A stretch of 6,181 nucleotides of DNA from Candidatus Thiodiazotropha taylori (GTDB lineage Bacteria > Pseudomonadota > Gammaproteobacteria > Chromatiales > Chromatiaceae), in assembly GCA_019100305.1 (NCBI GenBank), contig JAHRHW010000275.1, forward strand, positions 1-6,181. The letters run 5' to 3'. Made by a program: the position numbers and the translations under genes. Below the pieces are notes generated by a model, which saw only the letters and a list, made by a program, of their open reading frames with translations, was not told the DNA's origin and searched no databases. How positions within the stretch are numbered: position 1 is the first letter of the stretch; the number at the start of each line of letters is the position of its first letter. Shown here in pieces: positions 1 through 5,641 of this stretch.

Positions 1-474
1 TCGACGGCAAGCAGAAAAAACAGACTGAATCAGACAAGTGCCATCAAGCAACCTAATAGCGAAAACTCCATTGAGAACAGACAGATTTATGGCATAACAG
101 CAAGATCTGTCGATCTGAATCCGGTCCTGTAGGGCCTGGCCATCAGTCACAACAAGCCTTGCAAAATTCCAACACCCATCAAGCACCAGCCGGATGGCGC
201 CAACCCAATGAATCCGCCATGAGGCAACATCAAGAGGATACTGCTCAAACCCTAATTATTACATATAAGATAAGATCTTATAACTTAGGCTATCGATTTA
301 ATATCGATAGAACAGACATCGCGCCACTCAACCGGGTCTCCCTGAGTCACAGTAATCCGGTATTGTCACGCTCAACCATGACAGCTGAAATCAAGATACT
401 GCAGACACAGAGAAAAAGGCCGTCAAACGCTATCGACAGCTTACTGACAAGCGCTGACTGATCACTGCCTGGTA
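1..474. other. Gene-poor stretch downstream of the WYL regulator
   Basis: I find no supportable gene here. A 100-codon frame exists on the plus strand (159-461), but it needs a TTG start, has no Shine-Dalgarno sequence, and encodes a polar protein without a recognisable motif. On the minus strand near the left edge, an ATG at 69-71 opens a short hydrophobic peptide (MEFSLLGCLMALV) that ends at TGA after 13 codons; this could be a remnant, but the window edge prevents a decision. The centre, about 250-310, is A+T-rich and contains small inverted repeats, listed separately. It is probably intergenic or decayed sequence. Confidence 0.5.
290..310. repeat. Perfect inverted repeat in the A+T-rich patch
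   Basis: CTATCGAT (290-297) and ATCGATAG (303-310) are perfect 8-bp arms around a 5-nt centre, TTAAT. A second palindromic block with the core TAAGATCTTA lies about 15 nt to the left, around 271-280. Neither arm set is followed by a T-tract on either strand, so they do not look like intrinsic terminators. They could be protein-binding dyads or chance structure in A+T-rich DNA. Confidence 0.45.
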
Positions 475-1461
475 CTATTCCGGTTCAGTCTGATCCACTT
501 CATACTGCGCTACGGCCTGACGCAATCTCTTTGCAATCTCCGCTCTCAACTCAGGGGGAGAGACTACCTCCACATCGGCACCGTAGCGCATCAGATCCAT
601 GATCAGCTCCGCTGTATGGGCATAAGGCAGCACAAGCTCATAACGGCCATCCTCCAGCCAGCGACTCTGCTGCTGGGGATGCCAGCTCTCTTTGGCGACC
701 CACCTGGCTCGATGCCGGGTGAATCGTACTACCGCCTGATGACTCGCCGAACCGGAGAAGATGCCATAGGCCTCTGAGAAGTGGGCATCGAGCTGCTCAC
801 TCTGCAGCTCGATTGCTGCTTGATCGCTTTCATGAACATCTGAGATCGCATCCAGGGCAAAAGTGCGCAATCCCTCTCGCAGATGACACCAGGCATCCAG
901 ATACCAGTTGTCCCGATAGAGGGTCAGACGTTGTGGAGAGACCTCGCGGTCGGTCAGTTTATCGCTAGCGCGATTGTAGTACTTCAGGCTGACCCGGTGT
1001 CTGGCCGCCAAAGCCGAGGCCAGCTGCGTCAGATAAGGACCGGCGGGACGGGCTGCTGCCCTGAGCAGACGAATATGGCGTGAGATCGGCTCGACCTGGC
1101 CTGGTTGACGACTCAAAAGCTGATCGATTTTACGCCTCAGGGGCTGCAGATGACTCTCCAGCAGACCGGGCTGAATCTCAGCCAGCAGCTGTTGAACCGT
1201 CAATAGCGCCTGAAGTTCGGAAGCGTTGAACCAGAGCCCGGGAAGCTGGTACATCTCCCCTTCAGCGGCGTCGTAGTGGTAGCCGTTGCGTTTACGATCA
1301 TAGACAACCGGAGCATTCAGATAGAGCCTCATCTCTTCGATCAGGCGTTTTACCGTTGCCCTGGAGCACTCCAACTCCTCTTCCAGACGCTGACGGGAGA
1401 CCGGATAACGGGCTGACTGAAATATTCTGTTGAGCTCAAAGATCCGATCGAAACGATCCAT
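475..1461 (-). CDS. WYL-domain transcriptional regulator (HTH-WYL-WCX)
   Basis: This is a predicted cytoplasmic DNA-binding regulator of about 328 residues, a usual length for the WYL family. Residues 1-65 form a winged helix-turn-helix, with the recognition-helix region CSRATVKRLIEEM and the wing RKRNGYHYD. Residues 150-215 are the WYL domain, with the NWYLDAWCHLR core and the conserved R-TFALDAI strand. Residues 240-325 match the C-terminal WCX extension. WYL domains are thought to sense ligands, often nucleic acids or nucleotides; the targets of this one cannot be read from sequence. The ATG at 1461 lies 14 nt after the rsfS stop; a TTG one codon upstream (1464) is a weaker alternative. 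No good Shine-Dalgarno sequence is visible, so coupling to rsfS translation is likely. It occupies the position where rlmH often follows rsfS. The stop is TAG. Confidence 0.88.
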   Translation of the reverse strand: MDRFDRIFELNRIFQSARYPVSRQRLEEELECSRATVKRLIEEMRLYLNAPVVYDRKRNGYHYDAAEGEMYQLPGLWFNASELQALLTVQQLLAEIQPGLLESHLQPLRRKIDQLLSRQPGQVEPISRHIRLLRAAARPAGPYLTQLASALAARHRVSLKYYNRASDKLTDREVSPQRLTLYRDNWYLDAWCHLREGLRTFALDAISDVHESDQAAIELQSEQLDAHFSEAYGIFSGSASHQAVVRFTRHRARWVAKESWHPQQQSRWLEDGRYELVLPYAHTAELIMDLMRYGADVEVVSPPELRAEIAKRLRQAVAQYEVDQTEPE

Positions 1462-1475
1462 CAATCAGACAGGCC

Positions 1476-1835
1476 CTATTTGGATTCCCGGGTCTGGCTG
1501 CTGTTATTCACTTCATCCACAGACCAGAGCCGCTCCAGATGATAGAAATCCCTGACCTTCGGCAACATCACATGCACCACCACACCATTCAGGTCTACCA
1601 GCGCCCACTCGCCATCTTCGACGCCCTCGGTTCCCAATGGCATCTCACCGGCTTGTTTGGCTTTGAATTCGACGCTTTGTGCGATCGACTTTACATGACG
1701 ATCCGAGGTGCCGCTGGCGACAATCATGATATCCGTAATGCTGGTCTTGCCACGTACGTCCAGTACCACGACATCCTTCGCTTTCATGTCGTCGAGGATC
1801 TCCAGGACGATATCTCTAAGTGCTTCTATCTGCAT
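1476..1835 (-). CDS. rsfS: Ribosomal silencing factor RsfS
   Basis: RsfS (YbeB, DUF143) binds ribosomal protein uL14 and blocks joining of the 30S and 50S subunits, which lowers translation during starvation. At 119 residues it is slightly longer than the E. coli protein (about 105); the excess is a polar tail, VNNSSQTRESK. Family hallmarks are the DVVVLDVRGKTSITDIMIVASGTSDRHVKSIA block (residues 21-52, divided here only for description), GEWALVDLNGVVVHVM in the middle and LPKVRDFYHLERLW near the C-terminus. The ATG at 1835 gives the normal family N-terminus; only a weak GAG is seen upstream. It follows nadD after an unusually long gap of 159 nt that holds a possible terminator (1947-1967) and a TAAAAT element (plus-strand 1872-1877) that could be a -10 without a clear -35. 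The WYL regulator begins 14 nt after its TAG stop. Confidence 0.95.
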   Translation of the reverse strand: MQIEALRDIVLEILDDMKAKDVVVLDVRGKTSITDIMIVASGTSDRHVKSIAQSVEFKAKQAGEMPLGTEGVEDGEWALVDLNGVVVHVMLPKVRDFYHLERLWSVDEVNNSSQTRESK

Positions 1836-1946
1836 TGAGTCTCAGTTTGTTTGCTGTAACAGGCAGCGTCCATTTTATCGGGTCTTGCCAACAAGCATAA
1901 CCCATGATTAGGAATTATTTGCTGAATCATCGATTTCCGGGTTGAT

Positions 1947-1967
1947 AAAAGCGCCAATCACAGGCGC
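1947..1967 (-). terminator. Weak candidate intrinsic terminator after nadD
   Basis: Read on the minus strand, GCGCC (1967-1963) and GGCGC (1955-1951) form a perfect 5-bp all-G/C stem around the 7-nt loop TGTGATT, followed directly by TTTT (1950-1947). It starts 28 nt after the distal nadD stop. The short stem and four-base T-tract make it weak; it might attenuate rather than end transcription into rsfS. If it works, rsfS and the regulator would need a promoter of their own. Confidence 0.35.
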
Positions 1968-1994
1968 GCCGGCTCACCGTTAGCGGCGGCCGAT

Positions 1995-2621
1995 TCAATC
2001 CCGATAGAGCCCTTCAGCATGAATAATCTCCAAGACAGCCTCTGGCAGCAGATATCTCGGGCTTTCATTCTGTTTGATCAGTTTGCGGATCGAACTGGCA
2101 GAGATATCGAGCTGGGTAACTGTCTGGATCTGAATTTCCCCACGGTTTTCCAGGTTAAATGGTCTATCGGTGTCAATCTCATGCCTCTGCAGAAGCTAAC
2201 TTGCGGCCGCTGAGATGTTTGATTCACCCGGGCGTCTCATGACAACCAGATGAGCAAGCCGCAGTATTTCATCCGGTTTGTGCCAACCGGGAAAACCACT
2301 GAATGCGTCCATCCCCATCAGCAACAGCAGGGGTTGATCTGGAAAGTCGCGATGCAGATCGCGCAGCGTATCCACGGTGTAGGAGTCACCGGCGCGTCTC
2401 AACTCCCGGTCATCGGCGACAAAGCCGGGCTGCTCCGCAATGGCCGCCTCAACCATCCGCAAGCGTAGCTCGGCGCAAGCCTGGGGCTGGTCCCGATGAA
2501 CCGGTCCATGCAGAGGAATGAACCTTAACTGCTCAAGACCGACCGCCTGCATGACATCCAGCGCGGTACGTAAGTGGCCATTGTGTATGGGGTCAAAGGT
2601 CCCCCCCAGGATACCGATCAT
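1995..2621 (-). pseudogene. nadD: Nicotinate mononucleotide adenylyltransferase, interrupted by an in-frame amber codon
   Basis: NadD joins nicotinate mononucleotide to AMP from ATP, giving deamido-NAD, and is normally essential. The frame starts at ATG 2621 with MIGILGGTFDPIHNGHLR, the family nucleotidyltransferase signature (GGTFDP, HNGH). Residues 77-140 carry DSYTVDTLRDL, LLLLMGMDAF, WHKPDEIL and LVVMRRPGE. Codon 142 is TAG (2196-2198). The same frame then continues for 66 codons to TGA at 1995-1997, encoding QTVTQLDISASSIRKLI, the ATP-binding S-x-x-I-R motif, and SPRYLLPEAVLEIIHAEGLY, the usual C-terminus. The reconstructed protein is 208 positions, a normal length, with no frameshift. 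Without readthrough the 141-residue product lacks the C-terminal motif and should be inactive. An ATG at 2669 would add 16 atypical residues and lies in a hairpin, so I reject it. Upstream of 2621 there is only a weak AGGCG. Confidence 0.85.
2196..2198 (-). other. Premature amber (TAG) codon inside nadD
   Basis: The minus-strand context is AGT TAG CTT, between Ser141 and Leu143 of the reconstructed NadD. It falls in the variable segment between the RRPG motif and the DISAS motif. One base change from GAG, CAG, AAG, TGG, TCG, TTG, TAC or TAT would create it; Glu or Gln would suit the helical ASxLLQRHEI context. Both flanks are clearly coding, so the lesion is a single substitution or base-call error, not an indel. 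Confidence 0.9.
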
Positions 2622-2651
2622 GTTACGCCTAACTGGAATGGCACTGTGTCG

Positions 2652-2668
2652 TGCAGAGTTGCTCTGCA
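2652..2668. promoter_or_regulatory. Perfect hairpin in the nadD leader
   Basis: TGCAGAG (2652-2658) and CTCTGCA (2662-2668) are perfect 7-bp arms around a 3-nt loop. In the transcript the hairpin ends 30 nt before the nadD ATG at 2621. It swallows the alternative upstream ATG at 2669-2667, which argues against that start. An overlapping GCAC/GTGC pair (2641-2644 with 2651-2654) could form a competing structure. No T-tract follows, so it is not a standard terminator. It could affect mRNA stability or nadD translation; that is inference. Confidence 0.4.
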
Positions 2669-2701
2669 TCCGTTGTGATGAGATTAGTCACGAATAGGCA
2701 C

Positions 2702-2770
2702 CAATCACCGCGAATTGCCACAAAGCCCTTTCGTAATAAAGCTCTGTTTAGGGTTGATTCGCGGTGATTG
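2702..2770. repeat. 14-bp perfect inverted repeat between proA and nadD
   Basis: CAATCACCGCGAAT (2702-2715) is exactly inverted as ATTCGCGGTGATTG (2757-2770), with a 41-nt centre. It lies 38 nt after the proA stop and 81 nt before the preferred nadD start. No T-tract follows on the minus strand. It could be a long-loop RNA hairpin in a proA-nadD transcript, a pair of opposed protein-binding sites, or a small repetitive element like REP or a MITE. A looser copy of the right arm, GGTTTGATTC, follows at 2783-2792. Confidence 0.6.
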
Positions 2771-2807
2771 TCATTCATTTACGGTTTGATTCTCTTTAAC
2801 CCGACGA

Positions 2808-4079
2808 CTAAGTACGGATATGTCCGTCACCAAGCACGATATATTTCACCGAAGTGAGCCCTTCCAGACCGACCGGCCCGCGGGCATGGAACTTATCCGT
2901 TGATATTCCGATCTCCGCACCCAGACCATACTCGAAACCATCTGCAAAACGGGTCGAGGCGTTGACCATCACCGAGCTGGAGTCCACTTCGGTGAGAAAA
3001 CGTCTGGCACGAGTGTAGTTCTCAGTGATAATGGCGTCAGTATGTTGGGAACTGTGGGTATTGATATGATCAATCGCCTCGGCCAACCCCGGCACAACCC
3101 GGATAGACAGGATTGGCGCCAGATATTCGGTGTCCCAATCCTCATCGGTTGCACTGGTGCATCCCGCAATCAGCTCACAACTGCGGGCACAGCCACGCAG
3201 CTCAACCCCTTTCTCATTCAGCGCCGGAGCCAAACGGGCAAGCGCTTGTGCAGCCACATCCTCGGCAACCAGTAGAGTCTCCATGGTATTGCAGGTGCCA
3301 TAGCGCTGGGTTTTGGCATTCATCGCCACGGCATAAGCCTTGTCCAGGTCAGCCTGATCATCGATATAGACATGACAGATGCCATCCAGATGTTTGATCA
3401 CCGGCACCCGGGCATCCTGACTGATCCGCTCGATCAATCCCTTGCCTCCCCGGGGAATGATCACATCCACATAGTCCGGCATGGTGATCATGGCGCCAAC
3501 CGCCTGACGGTCTGTGGTGGCAACAACCTGAACAACCGTCTCCGGCAGACCTGCCTTGTTCAAACCGGCAGCGATACACTGGGCGATCGCCTGGTTGGAA
3601 TAGTAGGCTTCAGAGCCGCCTCTCAATACCGCTGCATTGCCTGACTTGAGGCAGAGCGCCGCCGCATCGGCGGTAACATTGGGACGCGATTCGTAGATGA
3701 TCCCAACCACACCCAGCGGGACTCTCATACGCCCGACCTGAATGCCACTGGGTAGGTATTTCATATCGAATATCTCGCCTACCGGATCGGCCAGGGCCGC
3801 AATCTGGCGCACCCCTTCGATCATGCTGTCGATGCGTGCCGGGGTCAGTTCCAGGCGATCGAGCAGGGCGCTGTCCAGGCCCTTCTCGCGACCCTTCTCC
3901 AGGTCCAGACTGTTTTCACGCATCAACTGTTCTCTGGCCCCATCCAGCTCTTCGGCAATCGCTTCAAGCGCCTGGTTTTTCTGAGCCGTCGCTACACCGG
4001 CGAGTGTTCGCGAGGCCAGGCGAGCCTGCTGACCCAAGTCTTGCATGTATCCGGTGATATCGGTGATCTTGTCTAACAT
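2808..4079 (-). CDS. proA: Gamma-glutamyl phosphate reductase
   Basis: ProA reduces gamma-glutamyl phosphate with NADPH to glutamate-5-semialdehyde, the second step of proline synthesis from glutamate, in the cytoplasm after ProB (not in this window). The 423-residue protein is full length (E. coli, 417). It has the aldehyde dehydrogenase fold of the family: LDRLELTPARID (73-84), RVPLGVVGIIYESRPNVT (119-136), CLKSGNAAVLRGGSEA (143-158), IIPRGGKGL (207-215), the catalytic cysteine Cys263 in QRYGTCNTMETLLV, the EVDSSSVMVNASTRFADG block (364-381) and the terminal KFHARGPVGLEGLTSVKYI. The ATG at 4079 gives a normal N-terminus, although no Shine-Dalgarno sequence is obvious. It ends in TAG exactly where the family ends (IRT; IRA in E. 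coli). It probably leads a transcript into nadD, and is divergent from the protease gene across a 237-nt regulatory region. Confidence 0.97.
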   Translation of the reverse strand: MLDKITDITGYMQDLGQQARLASRTLAGVATAQKNQALEAIAEELDGAREQLMRENSLDLEKGREKGLDSALLDRLELTPARIDSMIEGVRQIAALADPVGEIFDMKYLPSGIQVGRMRVPLGVVGIIYESRPNVTADAAALCLKSGNAAVLRGGSEAYYSNQAIAQCIAAGLNKAGLPETVVQVVATTDRQAVGAMITMPDYVDVIIPRGGKGLIERISQDARVPVIKHLDGICHVYIDDQADLDKAYAVAMNAKTQRYGTCNTMETLLVAEDVAAQALARLAPALNEKGVELRGCARSCELIAGCTSATDEDWDTEYLAPILSIRVVPGLAEAIDHINTHSSQHTDAIITENYTRARRFLTEVDSSSVMVNASTRFADGFEYGLGAEIGISTDKFHARGPVGLEGLTSVKYIVLGDGHIRT

Positions 4080-4115
4080 TGTTTAAATAGTGCTCATCTG
4101 GAAATATTTACGATT

Positions 4116-4258
4116 GTTTAACTTTACCAAACCCGAGCTGAAATGGCCCGGATTCCCGGCAGTTTGAGCTGATATCTGCATCCAACTCCTGTTTTGACCG
4201 CAACTTTTCTAAGGGTTTTAGTTCACTGGCATCAAAGCGAAAGGTTTAAAGTTAAACC
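4116..4258. promoter_or_regulatory. Inverted operator-like motif in the proA/protease divergent region
   Basis: GGTTTAAAGTTAAACC (4243-4258) is a near-perfect palindrome, with 7-bp arms around AG. Its 11-bp core reappears inverted as GTTTAACTTTA at 4116-4126, followed by CCAAACC, so the second copy looks like the same palindrome with CC inserted. One copy is 38 nt upstream of the proA start codon, and the other is 59 nt upstream of the protease ATG and just after its predicted transcription start. Two related sites in a divergent promoter region suggest a shared regulator, which cannot be named from this sequence. Confidence 0.4.
4194..4222 (+). promoter_or_regulatory. Candidate sigma-70 promoter for the protease gene
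   Basis: TTGACC (4194-4199) matches the -35 consensus at 5 of 6 positions, and TTTAGT (4217-4222) matches the -10 at 4 of 6, with the ideal 17-bp spacer. Transcription would begin near 4229, giving a leader of about 88 nt to the ATG at 4317. The -35 coincides with the TTG that would open a longer protein, which supports the shorter start. The palindrome at 4243-4258 would then lie just downstream of the start point, a repressor-like position. Confidence 0.4.
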
Positions 4259-4316
4259 CATATCTACCGATCTAATAGGCAAGGAATTCACCCGAACAGA
4301 TAACGGTCCGGATATA

Positions 4317-4841
4317 ATGAACAGACTCATTTTAAGTTTCGTCTTACTGATGACAGGTAGCAGCCTGCTCTGGGCAGAACCGTCGCTGTTTGGCGTTCCG
4401 ATGCATTCCAAGGGAGCCAACACCTTCTACATCTCCGGCAAGATCGGCAACATGGCGCCAACGGAATTCATGGTTGACACCGGCTCAAGCTATATGACCA
4501 TCAATGAAAACACGCTGGCTGAACTGCAGGCCGTGGGCAATCCCCGTTACCTGAGGGATCTGAAAGGAGTACTGGCCAATGGTGCTGAGATGCTGGTACC
4601 AGTCTATACCATCACCGATGTACTGATTGGCGAGAAGTGTCTTCTGGAAGAGGTTGAGGTGGCCGTTTTTCCCGGCAAAACCAGACAGATTCTTGGTCTG
4701 AGCGCACTCTTGAAAACAGCGCCATTCACTTTCTCCGCCGAACCTCCACAACTGCAGTTGAGTAACTGCAATTTAATGGAGATGGCTACCGACAGCCAAC
4801 AACAGACACAACTGGCTGCCGGTATATCAACCCCAAACTAG
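4317..4841 (+). CDS. Secreted retropepsin-like aspartic protease
   Basis: From ATG 4317 the protein has 174 residues. Residues 1-20 (MNRLILSFVLLMTGSSLLWA) form a typical Sec signal peptide with likely cleavage after LWA, so the mature protein is periplasmic or exported. EFMVDTGSSYMTI (50-62) is the single D-T-G-S catalytic motif (Asp54) of retroviral-type clan AA peptidases, which act as dimers. Later elements agree: LANGAEMLVPVYTITDVLIGEKCL (86-109, a flap-like strand region) and QILGLSALLKTAPFTFS (124-140), equivalent to the hydrophobic-Gly strand that ends these domains. After Cys151 a polar Gln-rich tail follows. The frame extends to a TTG at 4194, but those 41 residues are not signal-like and overlap the predicted promoter. 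A weak GGA precedes the ATG. Its substrate is unknown. It converges on the EF-hand gene, with 28 nt between stops. The stop is TAG. Confidence 0.82.
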   Translation: MNRLILSFVLLMTGSSLLWAEPSLFGVPMHSKGANTFYISGKIGNMAPTEFMVDTGSSYMTINENTLAELQAVGNPRYLRDLKGVLANGAEMLVPVYTITDVLIGEKCLLEEVEVAVFPGKTRQILGLSALLKTAPFTFSAEPPQLQLSNCNLMEMATDSQQQTQLAAGISTPN

Positions 4842-4869
4842 GGATACCATCTAATAAAGCGCAGCCGGC

Positions 4870-5124
4870 TTATTTGATCTCTACAGGCATCGCTTTCGCT
4901 TCGAAAGCACTGAATTCAGCGGCATCAACGCTACCGTCCTGATTGGCATCAGCGGCTTCCCAGCCCTTATAGAGCGCTTCGCTAGCGGTTGCTTCTTCTG
5001 AAGAGATGCTGCCATCAGCATTGGCGTCCAATGCGGTGAATGCATCCTCACCGGCAACTGCAGCAGTCACAAATCCAGCGGTAACCAGTGCCAAAGCGGC
5101 CAGTTTAATGGTTTTCGTATTCAT
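4870..5124 (-). CDS. Secreted EF-hand protein, copy 1
   Basis: This is an 84-residue predicted calcium-binding exported protein. Residues 1-24 form a Sec signal peptide (two Lys, then a hydrophobic core, likely cleavage after AVA). Two canonical 12-residue EF-hand loops follow: DANADGSISSEE (33-44) and DANQDGSVDAAE (59-70), both with Asp1, Asn3, Asp5, Gly6 and Glu12 intact. ALYKGWEAAD links them, making one compact EF-hand pair. A short tail (FEAKAMPVEIK) ends the protein. Whether it buffers or senses calcium, or serves a partner, is unknown. Two ATGs are stacked: AAGGAG is only 3 nt from the first (5127) and 6 nt from the second (5124), so I choose the second. It is a paralogue of the neighbouring gene, with roughly two-thirds identity in the mature part by eye. 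The promoter elements upstream match those of copy 2. Confidence 0.9.
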   Translation of the reverse strand: MNTKTIKLAALALVTAGFVTAAVAGEDAFTALDANADGSISSEEATASEALYKGWEAADANQDGSVDAAEFSAFEAKAMPVEIK

Positions 5125-5130
5125 CATGTT

Positions 5131-5136
5131 CTCCTT
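5131..5136 (-). promoter_or_regulatory. Ribosome binding site deciding the EF-hand copy 1 start
   Basis: The minus strand reads AAGGAG, a strong Shine-Dalgarno sequence. From its GGAG there are 3 nt to the first ATG (5127) and 6 nt to the second (5124), which favours the second. Confidence 0.8.
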
Positions 5137-5197
5137 AACGAATTTTATGGTTATGCCCAGAGATCCCGATCTACACCTTCGATCGTCTGGTGGCCCT

Positions 5198-5240
5198 ATA
5201 AGACACCCCGGACAGAAGAAATGCGGTGATAGGAATCACA
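5198..5240 (-). promoter_or_regulatory. CRP-like activated promoter of EF-hand copy 1
   Basis: The minus strand carries TGTGA-TTCCTA-TCACC (5240-5225), matching the CRP/Vfr consensus TGTGA-N6-TCACA at 9 of 10 positions. After 21 nt comes TGTCTTAT, with a -10-like TCTTAT (5203-5198). If transcription starts 7 nt later (about 5191), the dyad centre is near -41.5, the class II CRP activator position; no good -35 is visible, which fits activator dependence. The same parts at the same spacing precede copy 2. Confidence 0.6.
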
Positions 5241-5329
5241 GTTCCACTATTTAAATTCCTTTCAGAAATTTAGCGAATTGCTAATGGATCGGCATCTGTA
5301 TCGTCATCAAGTCCCTGTGATTGGCCAGC

Positions 5330-5347
5330 GACCAGAGCAGTCTGGTC
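5330..5347. terminator. Hairpin downstream of EF-hand copy 2
   Basis: GACCAGA (5330-5336) and TCTGGTC (5341-5347) are perfect 7-bp arms around a 4-nt loop, 38 nt after the stop of EF-hand copy 2 on the minus strand. There is no T-tract, so it could protect the 3' end or act in Rho-dependent termination; it is not a classic intrinsic terminator. Confidence 0.35.
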
Positions 5348-5362
5348 ACCGGTATTTCAGCC

Positions 5363-5381
5363 AAAACTCATTCAGAGTTTT
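5363..5381. terminator. A+T-rich hairpin directly after EF-hand copy 2
   Basis: AAAACTC (5363-5369) and GAGTTTT (5375-5381) are perfect 7-bp arms around ATTCA, beginning 4 nt after the TAA of EF-hand copy 2 on the minus strand. The T-run is part of the stem and only four long in that direction (five on the plus strand), so it is a weak, possibly bidirectional, terminator. Confidence 0.35.
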
Positions 5382-5385
5382 TCAG

Positions 5386-5634
5386 TTATTTGGCAGCAGG
5401 TGCCGCCTCAAAAGCACTGAACTCGGCTGCATCGACCTGGCCGTCAGCATTTACGTCAACCTTTGCCCAATCCTTGTAGAGCGCTTCATCAGCGGTAGAC
5501 TCTTCAGCGGAGATATAGCCATCAGCATTCACATCCAGCTTGGTGAAGGCACCCTCGTCCGCCGCGTTGGCCACCGCAAAAAAACCGGCTGCTGCCAAAG
5601 CTACAACGCCTTTTTTAATTGTCATGGTTTTCAT
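5386..5634 (-). CDS. Secreted EF-hand protein, copy 2
   Basis: From ATG 5634 this is an 82-residue exported protein. Residues 1-24 (MKTMTIKK, then a hydrophobic core ending VANA) form a Sec signal peptide, cleaved probably before ADEGAF. The loops DVNADGYISAEE (34-45) and DVNADGQVDAAE (60-71) are complete EF-hand calcium sites, with the linker ALYKDWAKVD between them. It ends in FEAAPAAK. Three ATGs stand in a row; AGGAG is 1, 4 and 7 nt from them, so the third (5634) is the best start. It differs from copy 1 mainly at loop positions 2, 4 and 7 and in its tail, so the calcium ligands are kept and a similar role is likely. Its partner or process is unknown. It lies downstream of holA but has its own promoter and a possible terminator in front, so it is probably a separate transcript. 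Confidence 0.9.
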   Translation of the reverse strand: MKTMTIKKGVVALAAAGFFAVANAADEGAFTKLDVNADGYISAEESTADEALYKDWAKVDVNADGQVDAAEFSAFEAAPAAK

Positions 5635-5641
5635 CATCATT

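Noticed and set aside
159..461. 100-codon plus-strand reading frame
   Set aside because: TTG start, no Shine-Dalgarno sequence, no recognisable domain, polar and irregular composition, and it lies in a palindrome-rich A+T patch.
2622..2669. Longer nadD start at ATG 2669
   Set aside because: It adds 16 residues not seen in the family, lacks a ribosome binding site and lies within a 7-bp hairpin.
2673..2692. TGTGA...TCACG dyad upstream of nadD as a CRP-like site
   Set aside because: The spacing between half-sites is 9 nt, not the 6 nt of CRP sites.
2250..3644. Several plus-strand reading frames opposite nadD and proA
   Set aside because: They are antisense shadows of well-supported minus-strand genes, with no motifs and no ribosome binding sites.
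4194..4316. N-terminal extension of the protease from TTG 4194
   Set aside because: The added 41 residues are not signal-like and would bury the clear signal peptide at MNRLILSFVL; the TTG is better explained as part of a -35 element.
4892..4908. GCTTTCG-CTT-CGAAAGC hairpin as terminator for the protease gene
   Set aside because: It lies inside the coding 3' end of EF-hand copy 1 and has no T-tract after it on either strand.
1953..5327. CCAATCAC sequences near 1954, 2701 and 5326 as a dispersed repeat
   Set aside because: Shared core is only 8-11 bp, flanks differ, and one copy is part of a terminator-like stem; chance is sufficient.
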